Of a stretch of DNA of 13,141 nucleotides, positions 6,015-12,924 are shown piece by piece (the first letter of the stretch is position 1; each line of letters starts with the position of its first letter). The position numbers were made by a program, and so were the translations under genes. The stretch is taken from assembly GCA_003164255.1 (NCBI GenBank), contig PLST01000318.1, positions 1 through 13,141 of the forward strand, given 5' to 3'. Source of the DNA: Acidobacteriaceae bacterium. Its GTDB lineage: Bacteria > Acidobacteriota > Terriglobia > Terriglobales > Acidobacteriaceae. The notes beneath the pieces were generated by a model. That model was not told where the DNA came from. It saw only the letters and a list, made by a program, of their open reading frames with translations, and ran no database searches.

Positions 6015-6797
6015 TTACTCCCCTTGAACCACCGACGGGTTTGCTTCAGCGGCCGCGGGACGGAAGTAGCCCCAGCCGTTTTTCGCGGCAGCCTCAAGCA
6101 GTGCGGGGGACGGGTTCACGGGGAAGGGATTGCGCGCCATCTCAAGCATCGCCAGATCGTGAATGGAGTTGCCGAAGACTGCGTCAGGAGTGGTTATTCC
6201 CACTCGCTTGAGCGAGACAGCTTTTCCCGCGCCCGTGGGCACATCGAGAGTCTCACTGCCGATGAGGCCATCGGTCACTCGGACATCGGCGGCGAGAACG
6301 CGCTCCTCGGGAATGCCGAAATCGCGGACACCTTCTGCAACCACCCAGCGATTGGTGGAACTGACGGCCCACAACTCCACGCCGCGCTCGCGCAAGGCCG
6401 ACACGAGATCGAGCATCTCGACAAAGTCGCGATCGTGGACAAACTCCTTTACATATTGCGCCGCGGCGGCGCGCAACTCCTTGTCGCGGAGTCCCGCATA
6501 AATCTGCACCATCTCTCCGCAAATCTCTGTCTCGCTCACGTGTCCGGCGCGATAAGCGCGGTGGCGCGTGTCAATCCAATCGCTCGTGGAGCGCGAGACC
6601 AAACCCTGTTCGAGCGACCACTCCATGAATCCGTAGCCTGAATCGCCGCCCCAGAGGGTTCCATCGCAATCAAAGATCGCGACCTTTGGATTCGAATCCA
6701 GAACCAGCCCTTTGAACTCGCGGGCGGTCCACTTGTGTATTTCAGTTTGCGCTGCCGTCAAACGATCCTCAATCCTGCTCAATAAAAGTTCTTCCAA
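6015..6797 (-). CDS. HAD-superfamily phosphatase, SerB-like subfamily
   Basis: About 260 residues. The four HAD motifs are present: IFDCDGTLW (41-49, nucleophile D43 and acid D45), VSSTN (145-149), the lysine in GAGKAVSL (189-196, K192) and FGNSIHDLAML (208-218, N210 and D214). The insert after motif I (about 50-135) is helical, giving a subfamily-I cap like phosphoserine phosphatase SerB and similar small-molecule phosphatases. The only in-frame starts before motif I are TTG codons (6797, 6782, 6761); the first ATG is residue 58, so a non-ATG start is forced. TTG at 6761 has GAGG in front of it and may be the true one, which would remove 12 residues. It lies 52 bases after the fusion gene on the same strand, so it could dephosphorylate an intermediate of that pathway, but the substrate is unknown. 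Confidence 0.85.
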   Translation of the reverse strand: MEELLLSRIEDRLTAAQTEIHKWTAREFKGLVLDSNPKVAIFDCDGTLWGGDSGYGFMEWSLEQGLVSRSTSDWIDTRHRAYRAGHVSETEICGEMVQIYAGLRDKELRAAAAQYVKEFVHDRDFVEMLDLVSALRERGVELWAVSSTNRWVVAEGVRDFGIPEERVLAADVRVTDGLIGSETLDVPTGAGKAVSLKRVGITTPDAVFGNSIHDLAMLEMARNPFPVNPSPALLEAAAKNGWGYFRPAAAEANPSVVQGE

Positions 6798-6849
6798 CTC
6801 TATTTTCGTTCAAAAGGCCAGGGTTTTGCACGTCAACGTTTGAAGAAGA

Positions 6850-9132
6850 CTAAAACTCGTCATAGGCAATGCGCTCGGCGGGAACGCCCAGTGAAGCCAG
6901 CATGCGGTTGCATGCTTTGATCATCAGGGGCGGACCGCAAAGATAGTATTCGATGGCTGCGGGATCGGGATGGTTGCGCAGATAACTCTCCAGAACGACT
7001 TCGTGGATGAGGCCGGTGTGCCCGGTCCAGTTGTCGGATGCGAGCGGAGACGAGAGAGCGAGATGGAATGTGAAATTGCTGTGAACGTCGGCGAGGCCGC
7101 TGAAATAATCCTCGTAAAAGATTTCCTGCCGCGAACGCGCGCCATACCAGTAGCTGATTTTTCGTTGCGTGTGCCTGGTCTCAAGCAGATGAGCGAGGTG
7201 AGCGCGCAGGGGAGCCATGCCGGCGCCGCCGCCGATATACACCATCTCGTGCTGTGTGGGCTTGATATGGAAGTCGCCGAAGGGACCAATGGCGGAGACC
7301 TGGTCACCGGGTTTGAGCGAGAACACATAGCTTGAGCCGACGCCCGGCGCGCACTCCTGCCCGGGCGGCGGAGTGGCGATGCGCACGTTGAAGCGCAGCG
7401 CGCGTTCGGTTTGGGGATTGCTGGCCAGCGAGTAGTTGTTGCGCCGGCCCGGCTGGGGATTGCGCGCCACCAGGTCGAAGACGTGCTGGTTGCGCCATAC
7501 CGTGGCGAAAGGCTCGGGAATATCAAATTCGCTGAAGCGGATGGCGTCGTAGGCAGGGATATCGAGCTGCAGATAATCGCCCGGCGCAAATCTGATTGGC
7601 CCGCTGCCGTTCTCCGGCTCGAGAACCAGTTCCTTGATGAATGTGGCGACGCTGCGGTTGCTGACCACGCGCAACCGGCAGGCCGTTTGCTGCCGCGCGC
7701 CCACGCCGCCCGCCTTGACGACGTTGATGCGGATGCGCCCGTCGACTTCCTCAACGGGATAAGTGGCGAGGCCGCGACAGACGGGCACACGCGCCGGCGA
7801 ACCGTCCACTAGATTGAACCGGCCATTGTGCTTGGCGCATTCAATCAGCTTGCCTTTCACCAGGCCGTCGGAAAGATGCGTGTTGCCGTGCGTGCAGAGG
7901 CCATCGGTTGCGTAGAGCATGCCCTGCTCGTCACGATAGACAGCGAACGTCCGGTGGCCATGGTCGAAGCGAACCACATCGGCACGCCCTAAAGCCTGCG
8001 TGGGGCAAACCTGCATCCAGCCTGCGGCATCGGGCTCGCCCGCCGAGACGAATGCGGCCTCGCGCAGGCGAGTGCGCGGCGGTGGAAGTTGGCGCTTGAC
8101 GTGATACGCGGGATCCTTGATCTGCCTGGCAAGCGCGGGAATGATCTCGCGCCACGCATTCGCAATGCTGGTGTACGGCGGCGGGCAGTCGTCTTTTACC
8201 GCCTCATGCAGCCTGGGCAGCGCATGGTAGGGCACCAGCGGGTACATGTGGTGCTCCACGTGGTAGTTCATGTTCCAGTAGAAGTACCGGTTGACGAAGT
8301 TCATGGTTACGGTACGGCAGTTGAGGCGATGATCGAGCACGTTCTCAGCCAGGCCCGCATGTTGCGTCATGCCATAGACCGGCATAAGCCACGATCCAAA
8401 GAGAGTGGAAAGGCCCACAAACATGAGGGGCAGGATGCTGCGCTCGTAGAGAGACAGCCCAAGGACAGAGGCGTAAATGACGAGATAGATGCGCGCCCGA
8501 AGATAAATGCCGGGAAACTCCGACTCCGGGATGAAGGTTCTTTCATCGGCGGACATGCGCCCGACGCAATGCATGAACACCGCTTTGAAATATGCTGGGT
8601 AGGCGCGCAGGCCGAGGAAGGTGAGAATGATTTTGGTCCAGCTGGGCGGACGGGGCACGGCGATTTCAGGATCGCGACCGACGATGATGGTGTCACTGTG
8701 ATGACGGCTGTGGCTCCAGCGCCAGATTGAGGACTCCCGCATGACCATGAACGAAGCGACTTCGTATAGCGCATTGTTCATCCAGTCGGTTTTGAACGCT
8801 GTGCCGTGGCCGCTCTCGTGCCAGCGCGAGTCGGACGTGCTGGCGTAGATGGCGCTGTAAACAAGGTAGGGCAGGATGGCCCACCACGTACCCCATAGAC
8901 GCCAGGTTGCATAACCGGAGGCGAACAACAATGCAAACCAGAGGATGGTGTCGCGGATGGCGGGCCCGTTGCGGCGCTCGAGCAGCCCTCGCATGATCTC
9001 GCGCGGAACCTGGCACTGGTACCAGTCCGCCTCGGCCAGCCCCTGCTCTACGGCCAGCGCGCTGTTTGCGCCGGTCAGGCTGTAGTCAGGATGGATCAGC
9101 GGCTTTTCGAGAACATGTGCCGAATTGCCCAT
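6850..9132 (-). CDS. Three-part fusion: membrane desaturase/hydroxylase + Rieske ferredoxin + NqrF-like FAD/NADH reductase
   Basis: 760 residues from the ATG at 9132; AGGAG (9141-9145) lies 8 bases upstream, so I prefer it to the ATG 111 bases earlier. Residues about 30-345 are a membrane di-iron desaturase/hydroxylase with the three histidine boxes HESGH (105-109), HSRHH (141-145) and HVEHH (291-295), plus QH at 257-258, and hydrophobic pairs near 62-100 and 214-250. Residues about 370-472 are a Rieske [2Fe-2S] domain: C413-T-H415, C432-A-K-H435. Residues about 483-760 are a ferredoxin-NADP reductase-like module closest to NqrF: RRNNYSLAS (563-571) for FAD, GGGAGMAPLR (634-643) and LCGPP (731-735) for NADH, and a C-terminal YDEF. 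The first two parts resemble rhizobial MocD and MocE, and the third corresponds in role to MocF. Expected role: NADH-driven O2-dependent hydroxylation, O-demethylation or desaturation at the membrane. Confidence 0.9.
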   Translation of the reverse strand: MGNSAHVLEKPLIHPDYSLTGANSALAVEQGLAEADWYQCQVPREIMRGLLERRNGPAIRDTILWFALLFASGYATWRLWGTWWAILPYLVYSAIYASTSDSRWHESGHGTAFKTDWMNNALYEVASFMVMRESSIWRWSHSRHHSDTIIVGRDPEIAVPRPPSWTKIILTFLGLRAYPAYFKAVFMHCVGRMSADERTFIPESEFPGIYLRARIYLVIYASVLGLSLYERSILPLMFVGLSTLFGSWLMPVYGMTQHAGLAENVLDHRLNCRTVTMNFVNRYFYWNMNYHVEHHMYPLVPYHALPRLHEAVKDDCPPPYTSIANAWREIIPALARQIKDPAYHVKRQLPPPRTRLREAAFVSAGEPDAAGWMQVCPTQALGRADVVRFDHGHRTFAVYRDEQGMLYATDGLCTHGNTHLSDGLVKGKLIECAKHNGRFNLVDGSPARVPVCRGLATYPVEEVDGRIRINVVKAGGVGARQQTACRLRVVSNRSVATFIKELVLEPENGSGPIRFAPGDYLQLDIPAYDAIRFSEFDIPEPFATVWRNQHVFDLVARNPQPGRRNNYSLASNPQTERALRFNVRIATPPPGQECAPGVGSSYVFSLKPGDQVSAIGPFGDFHIKPTQHEMVYIGGGAGMAPLRAHLAHLLETRHTQRKISYWYGARSRQEIFYEDYFSGLADVHSNFTFHLALSSPLASDNWTGHTGLIHEVVLESYLRNHPDPAAIEYYLCGPPLMIKACNRMLASLGVPAERIAYDEF

Positions 9133-9367
9133 CGAGATATCTCCTGCCTCTGAATGCTGAAAGCCCGCAATTTGGATTGTGCCCCAGTATAAAGCCCACA
9201 ACGGTGCACGCGGAACAGGCTCGGGGATCCGCCTATTCGACAACGAGGGCCTGCTTTGCTAGCTTTGCCTGCATAGCGCCGCAAGACTCCAATCGCACCG
9301 GGAACGCGGATCATCGCGCCCTAGTCGATTGCGGCCGGGCCGGCCGAGTTTAGAGGAGCGTTCGCTC
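9133..9367. promoter_or_regulatory. Divergent promoter region, redox fusion / sugar porter
   Basis: These 235 bases separate the two divergent starts. On the minus strand the 17-mer at 9176-9192 contains TATACT as a -10 candidate, 43 bases before the fusion ATG, and matches the box upstream of alkD at 15 of 17 positions. The fusion Shine-Dalgarno is at 9141-9145 (minus) and the porter's GAGGAG at 9353-9358 (plus). I see no long palindrome, and no regulator gene lies beside the pair. Confidence 0.45.
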
Positions 9368-10705
9368 ATGACCGGGAGATTCAACCGAAGTTACGTCATC
9401 TTCCTAGCCTGCACGGCCGCGCTGGGCGGCCTGCTTTTCGGGTTCGATATCGCCATCATTACTGGCGCGGGACCCTTTCTTACGCGGCGCTTCGGGCTCA
9501 GCGATCTCAGCCTTGGATGGGCCTTCAGTTCCCTGCTCTTCGGTTGCGTGCTGGGATCGTATATCGCCGGCCGGCTCACGGACCGCTATGGCCGCAAGCG
9601 CATGCTGGTTTGGGTGGCGCTCCTGTTTGTGGTCACGTCCATCGCCACCGCACTTGCCCCAAGCTTCACAGTTTTTGTTCTCGCCCGTTTTATCGGAGGC
9701 TTGGCCGTGGGCGGCGTTTCGCTGCTTTCGCCCATGTATGTTTCTGAAGTTTCTCCTCCATCGATTCGCGGACGCATGGGCACGGCATATCAAATGTCCA
9801 TCGTCACCGGCCTGCTCACGTCCTATTCCATCAACTACCTTTTGCGCAACAGCGGACCGCACAACTGGAGGTGGATGTTCCTGACCGGCGTGATCCCGTC
9901 AGCGATTTTCCTGGTGCTGATTGCGCTTGCCCCAGAAACGCCGCGTTTCCTGGTGAGGATCGGCAAAATGGACGAGGCGTTCCGGCTTTTGGCCCGAATC
10001 GAATCGGCCGAGACCGCGGGCACAGAACTCACCGCCATCCAGCAGTCATTGCACGGCGAACAGCAGTCCTGGAGCGACCTGCTGCGGCCGGGAGTGCGCA
10101 GGGCTCTCATTGTGAGCGCATGCCTGGCCGTTCTGATTCATGTATCGGGGATCAACACCATCATTGACTATGCGCCGGCCATCTTCCTCTCGGCCGGATG
10201 GAAGGTCGACGGCGCGCTCTTCTCCACGTTTCTGGTTGGAGTTACCGAATTTGTGTTCACGATTGTCGCATTCTGGACGATCGACCGGTATGGACGAAAG
10301 CCGCTCTACATTGTGGGCTCGCTGGGCATGATGCTCTGTCTCACGGGGCTGCTCGTTTCCGTGGTGACCGGGCATTTTTACGGTCTCACTGTGCTGGCGC
10401 TCATCTTGGGCTACCTGGCCTTCTTCTGCTCGTGCGTGGGGCCGGTTTTCTGGACGCTGGTGCCGGAGATTTTTCCCAACGATGTGCGGGGCAGGGCAAT
10501 GTCAATTCCGGTGCTGCTGCAGTGGGTGGCCAATGCGGTTGTGGTGCTCGTGTTTCCTTATGCGTTTCACGTCATCGGCAAGGCCGTCACGCTGGGCTTC
10601 CTTGGAGCGATGTGCCTTACCCAGGCAATCTTCACGTGGTATTGCGTGCCGGAGACGAGGAACAAGCCTCTCGAGGAGATTGAAAGCTACTGGAACGCAC
10701 AGTAG
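9368..10705 (+). CDS. MFS permease, sugar porter family
   Basis: 445 residues from the ATG at 9368, preceded by GAGGAG at 9 bases; an ATG 39 bases upstream would add a charged leader without a ribosome-binding site. Sugar porter signatures are in place: GRLTDRYGRKR (68-78), RFIGGLAVGG (107-116), YVSEVSPPSIRGR (124-136), PETPRFL (189-195), DRYGRKPL (306-313), VPEIFPNDVRGRAMS (365-379) and PETRNKPLEEIE (428-439). Twelve membrane segments fit. In TM7 the sugar-binding motif reads HVSGINTIIDYAP (258-270), with His where many H+/hexose and inositol porters have Gln. It probably imports a monosaccharide, polyol or cyclitol by proton symport. Its divergence from the redox fusion suggests shared control and perhaps the same substrate. 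The exact solute is not determinable here. Confidence 0.88.
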   Translation: MTGRFNRSYVIFLACTAALGGLLFGFDIAIITGAGPFLTRRFGLSDLSLGWAFSSLLFGCVLGSYIAGRLTDRYGRKRMLVWVALLFVVTSIATALAPSFTVFVLARFIGGLAVGGVSLLSPMYVSEVSPPSIRGRMGTAYQMSIVTGLLTSYSINYLLRNSGPHNWRWMFLTGVIPSAIFLVLIALAPETPRFLVRIGKMDEAFRLLARIESAETAGTELTAIQQSLHGEQQSWSDLLRPGVRRALIVSACLAVLIHVSGINTIIDYAPAIFLSAGWKVDGALFSTFLVGVTEFVFTIVAFWTIDRYGRKPLYIVGSLGMMLCLTGLLVSVVTGHFYGLTVLALILGYLAFFCSCVGPVFWTLVPEIFPNDVRGRAMSIPVLLQWVANAVVVLVFPYAFHVIGKAVTLGFLGAMCLTQAIFTWYCVPETRNKPLEEIESYWNAQ

Positions 10706-10891
10706 CTGGCGGGTCCAGGAACCCGGCGCGGAGGCAACGCGCGATGGCCAGGAGAATGCAACCGCTCTTAAAGCGAAAATGGAAGCGGAAATGGCATTGT
10801 TGTTATTGCTGATATTGATTCCTTGATGAACGAGGTTCGGCGCGCGTTACCGCACAAGTAACGCGGTCGCAACGAGCCGATAATCAGAGCT
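10706..10891. other. Intergenic region with an 8-base inverted repeat, upstream of xerD
   Basis: CGCGTTAC (10843-10850) and GTAACGCG (10858-10865) form a perfect 8-base dyad with a 7-base loop, ending 26 bases before the xerD GTG. No T-run follows, so it is a poor intrinsic terminator for the permease and may be an operator or an RNA structure in the xerD leader. A 22-codon ORF from 10744 (basic, Trp/Cys-rich) has no supporting signal and I do not call it. Confidence 0.45.
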
Positions 10892-11947
10892 GTGGAAAGC
10901 ACGCGTAATCAAGGGCTCTTAAAGGAATATCAGGTATATCTTCGCGTGGAAAAAGGGCTTAGGCCACTTACCTGCGAGGCATATTTAGGCGATCTGAGAA
11001 CCTTTGCCGAATTCATCGAAGGCCGGAACGGCATCTTGCTGACGGCCGTGCAGGGCGATGTGGCTGGGTTTCTTGAACACTTGCGCAAGCACGGCATCGA
11101 TGGGCGCTCGTCGGCGCGCAAGCTGAGTTGCCTGCGCGGCTTTTACAAGTGGCTTCTGCTTGACCGCCGCATCCATCACGATCCAACCGTCAATATTGAG
11201 TCGCCCCGCGCTTGGAAGGTGCTGCCCAAGTCGCTGGCCGAGCCTGAGGTTGCGGAGATGCTGGAGCGGGCAGGCATGGCCGCCTCGCATCCGCAGGCCC
11301 AGGCCACCGCGCTGCGCGACCGCGCCATTCTCGAACTGCTCTACGCGGGTGGACTGCGCGTTTCAGAGGTGACAGCGCTCTCCACCGGCGACCTGGCTCT
11401 GGATGCAGGGCGCGTGCACGTGCGCGGCAAGGGCGACAAGGAGCGCATTGTGCCGCTGGGGCGTATTGCCCTAGAGGCCCTGGAAGAATATCTGCAAAAG
11501 GGCAGGCCGCACCTTGCGCGCATCAGCTCAAGAAGCAAGGCCAGCGCCGCGCGCAAAGATAAATCGCAACCGGACCCGGCGCGGCTGTTTCTTTCCCTGC
11601 GCGGCATGCCGCTGACGCGGCAGTGGGTGTGGCAGGTGGTGAAAATGTCGAACAACTCTGCCAGCCCGCACAGGCTGCGCCATAGTTGCGCCACCCACAT
11701 GGTGGAGCATGGAGCCGATCTGCGCAGCGTGCAGTTGATTCTGGGTCACGCCGATATTTCAACCACGCAGGTGTACACGCATCTGGCTCTGGGCCGCCTC
11801 AAGGCAGTTCACCGTGAGCATCATCCGCGAGGGGCATCAAGACTTGAAGCCGTGGATTCGTCGGGGCGGATCGCAGCGGAACCGGATGAGGAGCACGAGG
11901 GTCAGCCCACCGTTGTCCATACCGATGCGGGCGAGGAGCCGGCATGA
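10892..11947 (+). CDS. xerD: Tyrosine recombinase, XerD type
   Basis: 351 residues. An N-terminal SAM-like core-binding domain (about 9-97) precedes the catalytic domain with R156 (GGLRVSEV), K180 (RGKGDKER), H260 and R263 (PHRLRHS), H286 (LGHADIS) and the nucleophile Y295 (TQVYTHL). The end HREHHPRG (308-314) is XerD-like, while its partner ends in the XerC-like YDKTHPRA. With XerC it resolves chromosome dimers at dif. Two features are unusual: a basic insert near 210-228 (SSRSKASAARKDK) between catalytic strands, and an acidic tail after 315 that lengthens it beyond the usual size of about 300. GTG at 10892 is the first start after an in-frame TAA. The stop overlaps the next gene by ATGA. 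Confidence 0.88.
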   Translation: MESTRNQGLLKEYQVYLRVEKGLRPLTCEAYLGDLRTFAEFIEGRNGILLTAVQGDVAGFLEHLRKHGIDGRSSARKLSCLRGFYKWLLLDRRIHHDPTVNIESPRAWKVLPKSLAEPEVAEMLERAGMAASHPQAQATALRDRAILELLYAGGLRVSEVTALSTGDLALDAGRVHVRGKGDKERIVPLGRIALEALEEYLQKGRPHLARISSRSKASAARKDKSQPDPARLFLSLRGMPLTRQWVWQVVKMSNNSASPHRLRHSCATHMVEHGADLRSVQLILGHADISTTQVYTHLALGRLKAVHREHHPRGASRLEAVDSSGRIAAEPDEEHEGQPTVVHTDAGEEPA

Positions 11948-12924
11948 GCGCATCGCACGCGCCCGCGATCGAATCGCCGCTCAGTCAATTGGTCGAAGGC
12001 TTTATCAAGGTCCTGACCAATGAGCGGGGCGCTTCATCGCATACGCTGCGCGCCTATGAGCGCGAGTTGCATGGCTTTGCATCGTGGGCCGCGAAAAGAG
12101 GCGAGGCGGGACTGACGGTGCAGAGCATCGAGCACACCGACATCCGCGCCTACCTGGGCACACTTTATGAGCGCGGGCTTTCCAAGGCCTCGGCGGCGCG
12201 GGCTCTGGCAGCCATTCGCAGCTGGTTCAAGTGGCTTGCGCGCACCGGATACATCGATCAGAATGCTGCGTCTCTTGTGTCGACGCCCCGCCTGCCAAAA
12301 CATCTGCCGCGCGTTCCCTCCATTGAACAAATGAACCAGGTGGTGGACTCAGTGGACGAAGAGGCGGCGAGCTGGCCTGCGCGCGACCGGGCGATTATGG
12401 AACTGCTGTATGGCTGCGGCATCCGCAACGCCGAGCTGACGGGCCTGAACCTGGATGACATTCATTGGGCCAATGAAGCAATCCTGGTCCGCGGCAAGGG
12501 ACAAAAACAGCGTTACGTTCCTTTGGGAGACGCGGCGGCAGAGGCGCTGCGTGTATATATGACTGAGCGCTCGGCACGGTTGGCCGCAACCGGACAAACA
12601 TGGGGCGCGCCAACGCCGGCACTATTCCTGAACCTGCGCCTGCGCGGGCTGGGCAAGACGGGCAACGGCCAGGCGCGGCTCACCACGCGCAGCGTGGGCC
12701 GCATCGTCAAGCGCATCGCCATCCGGCGCGGACTCTCCTCCGATGTGCATCCGCACACGCTTCGTCACGCATTCGGCACACATTTATTGGAAGAGGGCGC
12801 AGACCTGCGCGCCATCCAGGAACTACTGGGCCACGAACGGCTCTCAACCACGCAGCGCTACACGCAATTGACCACCGGGCAGTTGACGCAGGTCTACGAC
12901 AAGACGCATCCGCGCGCGCGCTAG
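11944..12924 (+). CDS. xerC: Tyrosine recombinase, XerC type
   Basis: 326 residues. The core-binding domain (about 12-108) is followed by a catalytic domain with R161 (GCGIRNAEL), K185 (RGKGQKQR), H271 and R274 (PHTLRHAF), H297 (LGHERLS) and Y306 (TQRYTQL), all intact. VYDKTHPRA at the end is typical of XerC. The ATG overlaps the xerD stop as ATGA and has GAGGAG 5 bases upstream, so the two subunits are made from one message. This would give equal amounts of the XerC/XerD tetramer partners acting at dif. A loop at 233-246 (RGLGKTGNGQARLT) is slightly extended. The stop shares CTAG with the convergent downstream gene. Confidence 0.88.
   Translation: MSASHAPAIESPLSQLVEGFIKVLTNERGASSHTLRAYERELHGFASWAAKRGEAGLTVQSIEHTDIRAYLGTLYERGLSKASAARALAAIRSWFKWLARTGYIDQNAASLVSTPRLPKHLPRVPSIEQMNQVVDSVDEEAASWPARDRAIMELLYGCGIRNAELTGLNLDDIHWANEAILVRGKGQKQRYVPLGDAAAEALRVYMTERSARLAATGQTWGAPTPALFLNLRLRGLGKTGNGQARLTTRSVGRIVKRIAIRRGLSSDVHPHTLRHAFGTHLLEEGADLRAIQELLGHERLSTTQRYTQLTTGQLTQVYDKTHPRAR

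Noticed and set aside
5840..6097. 85-codon minus-strand frame with a membrane-like stretch (ASFLAFTLFVW) between the HAD and mutT genes
   Set aside because: It overlaps both genes, its hydrophobic run is short, and no start with a ribosome-binding site is near that stretch. The 102-base gap most likely holds only the mutT leader.
6924..7790. 288-codon minus-strand frame inside the fusion gene
   Set aside because: Ser/Pro/Arg-rich shadow of the reductase part in another frame; no motif or start signal.
10744..10812. 22-codon ORF (basic, with Trp and Cys) after the permease gene
   Set aside because: No ribosome-binding site or recognisable family; contains near-repeats (GCGAAAATGG and GCGGAAATGG) that explain its odd composition.
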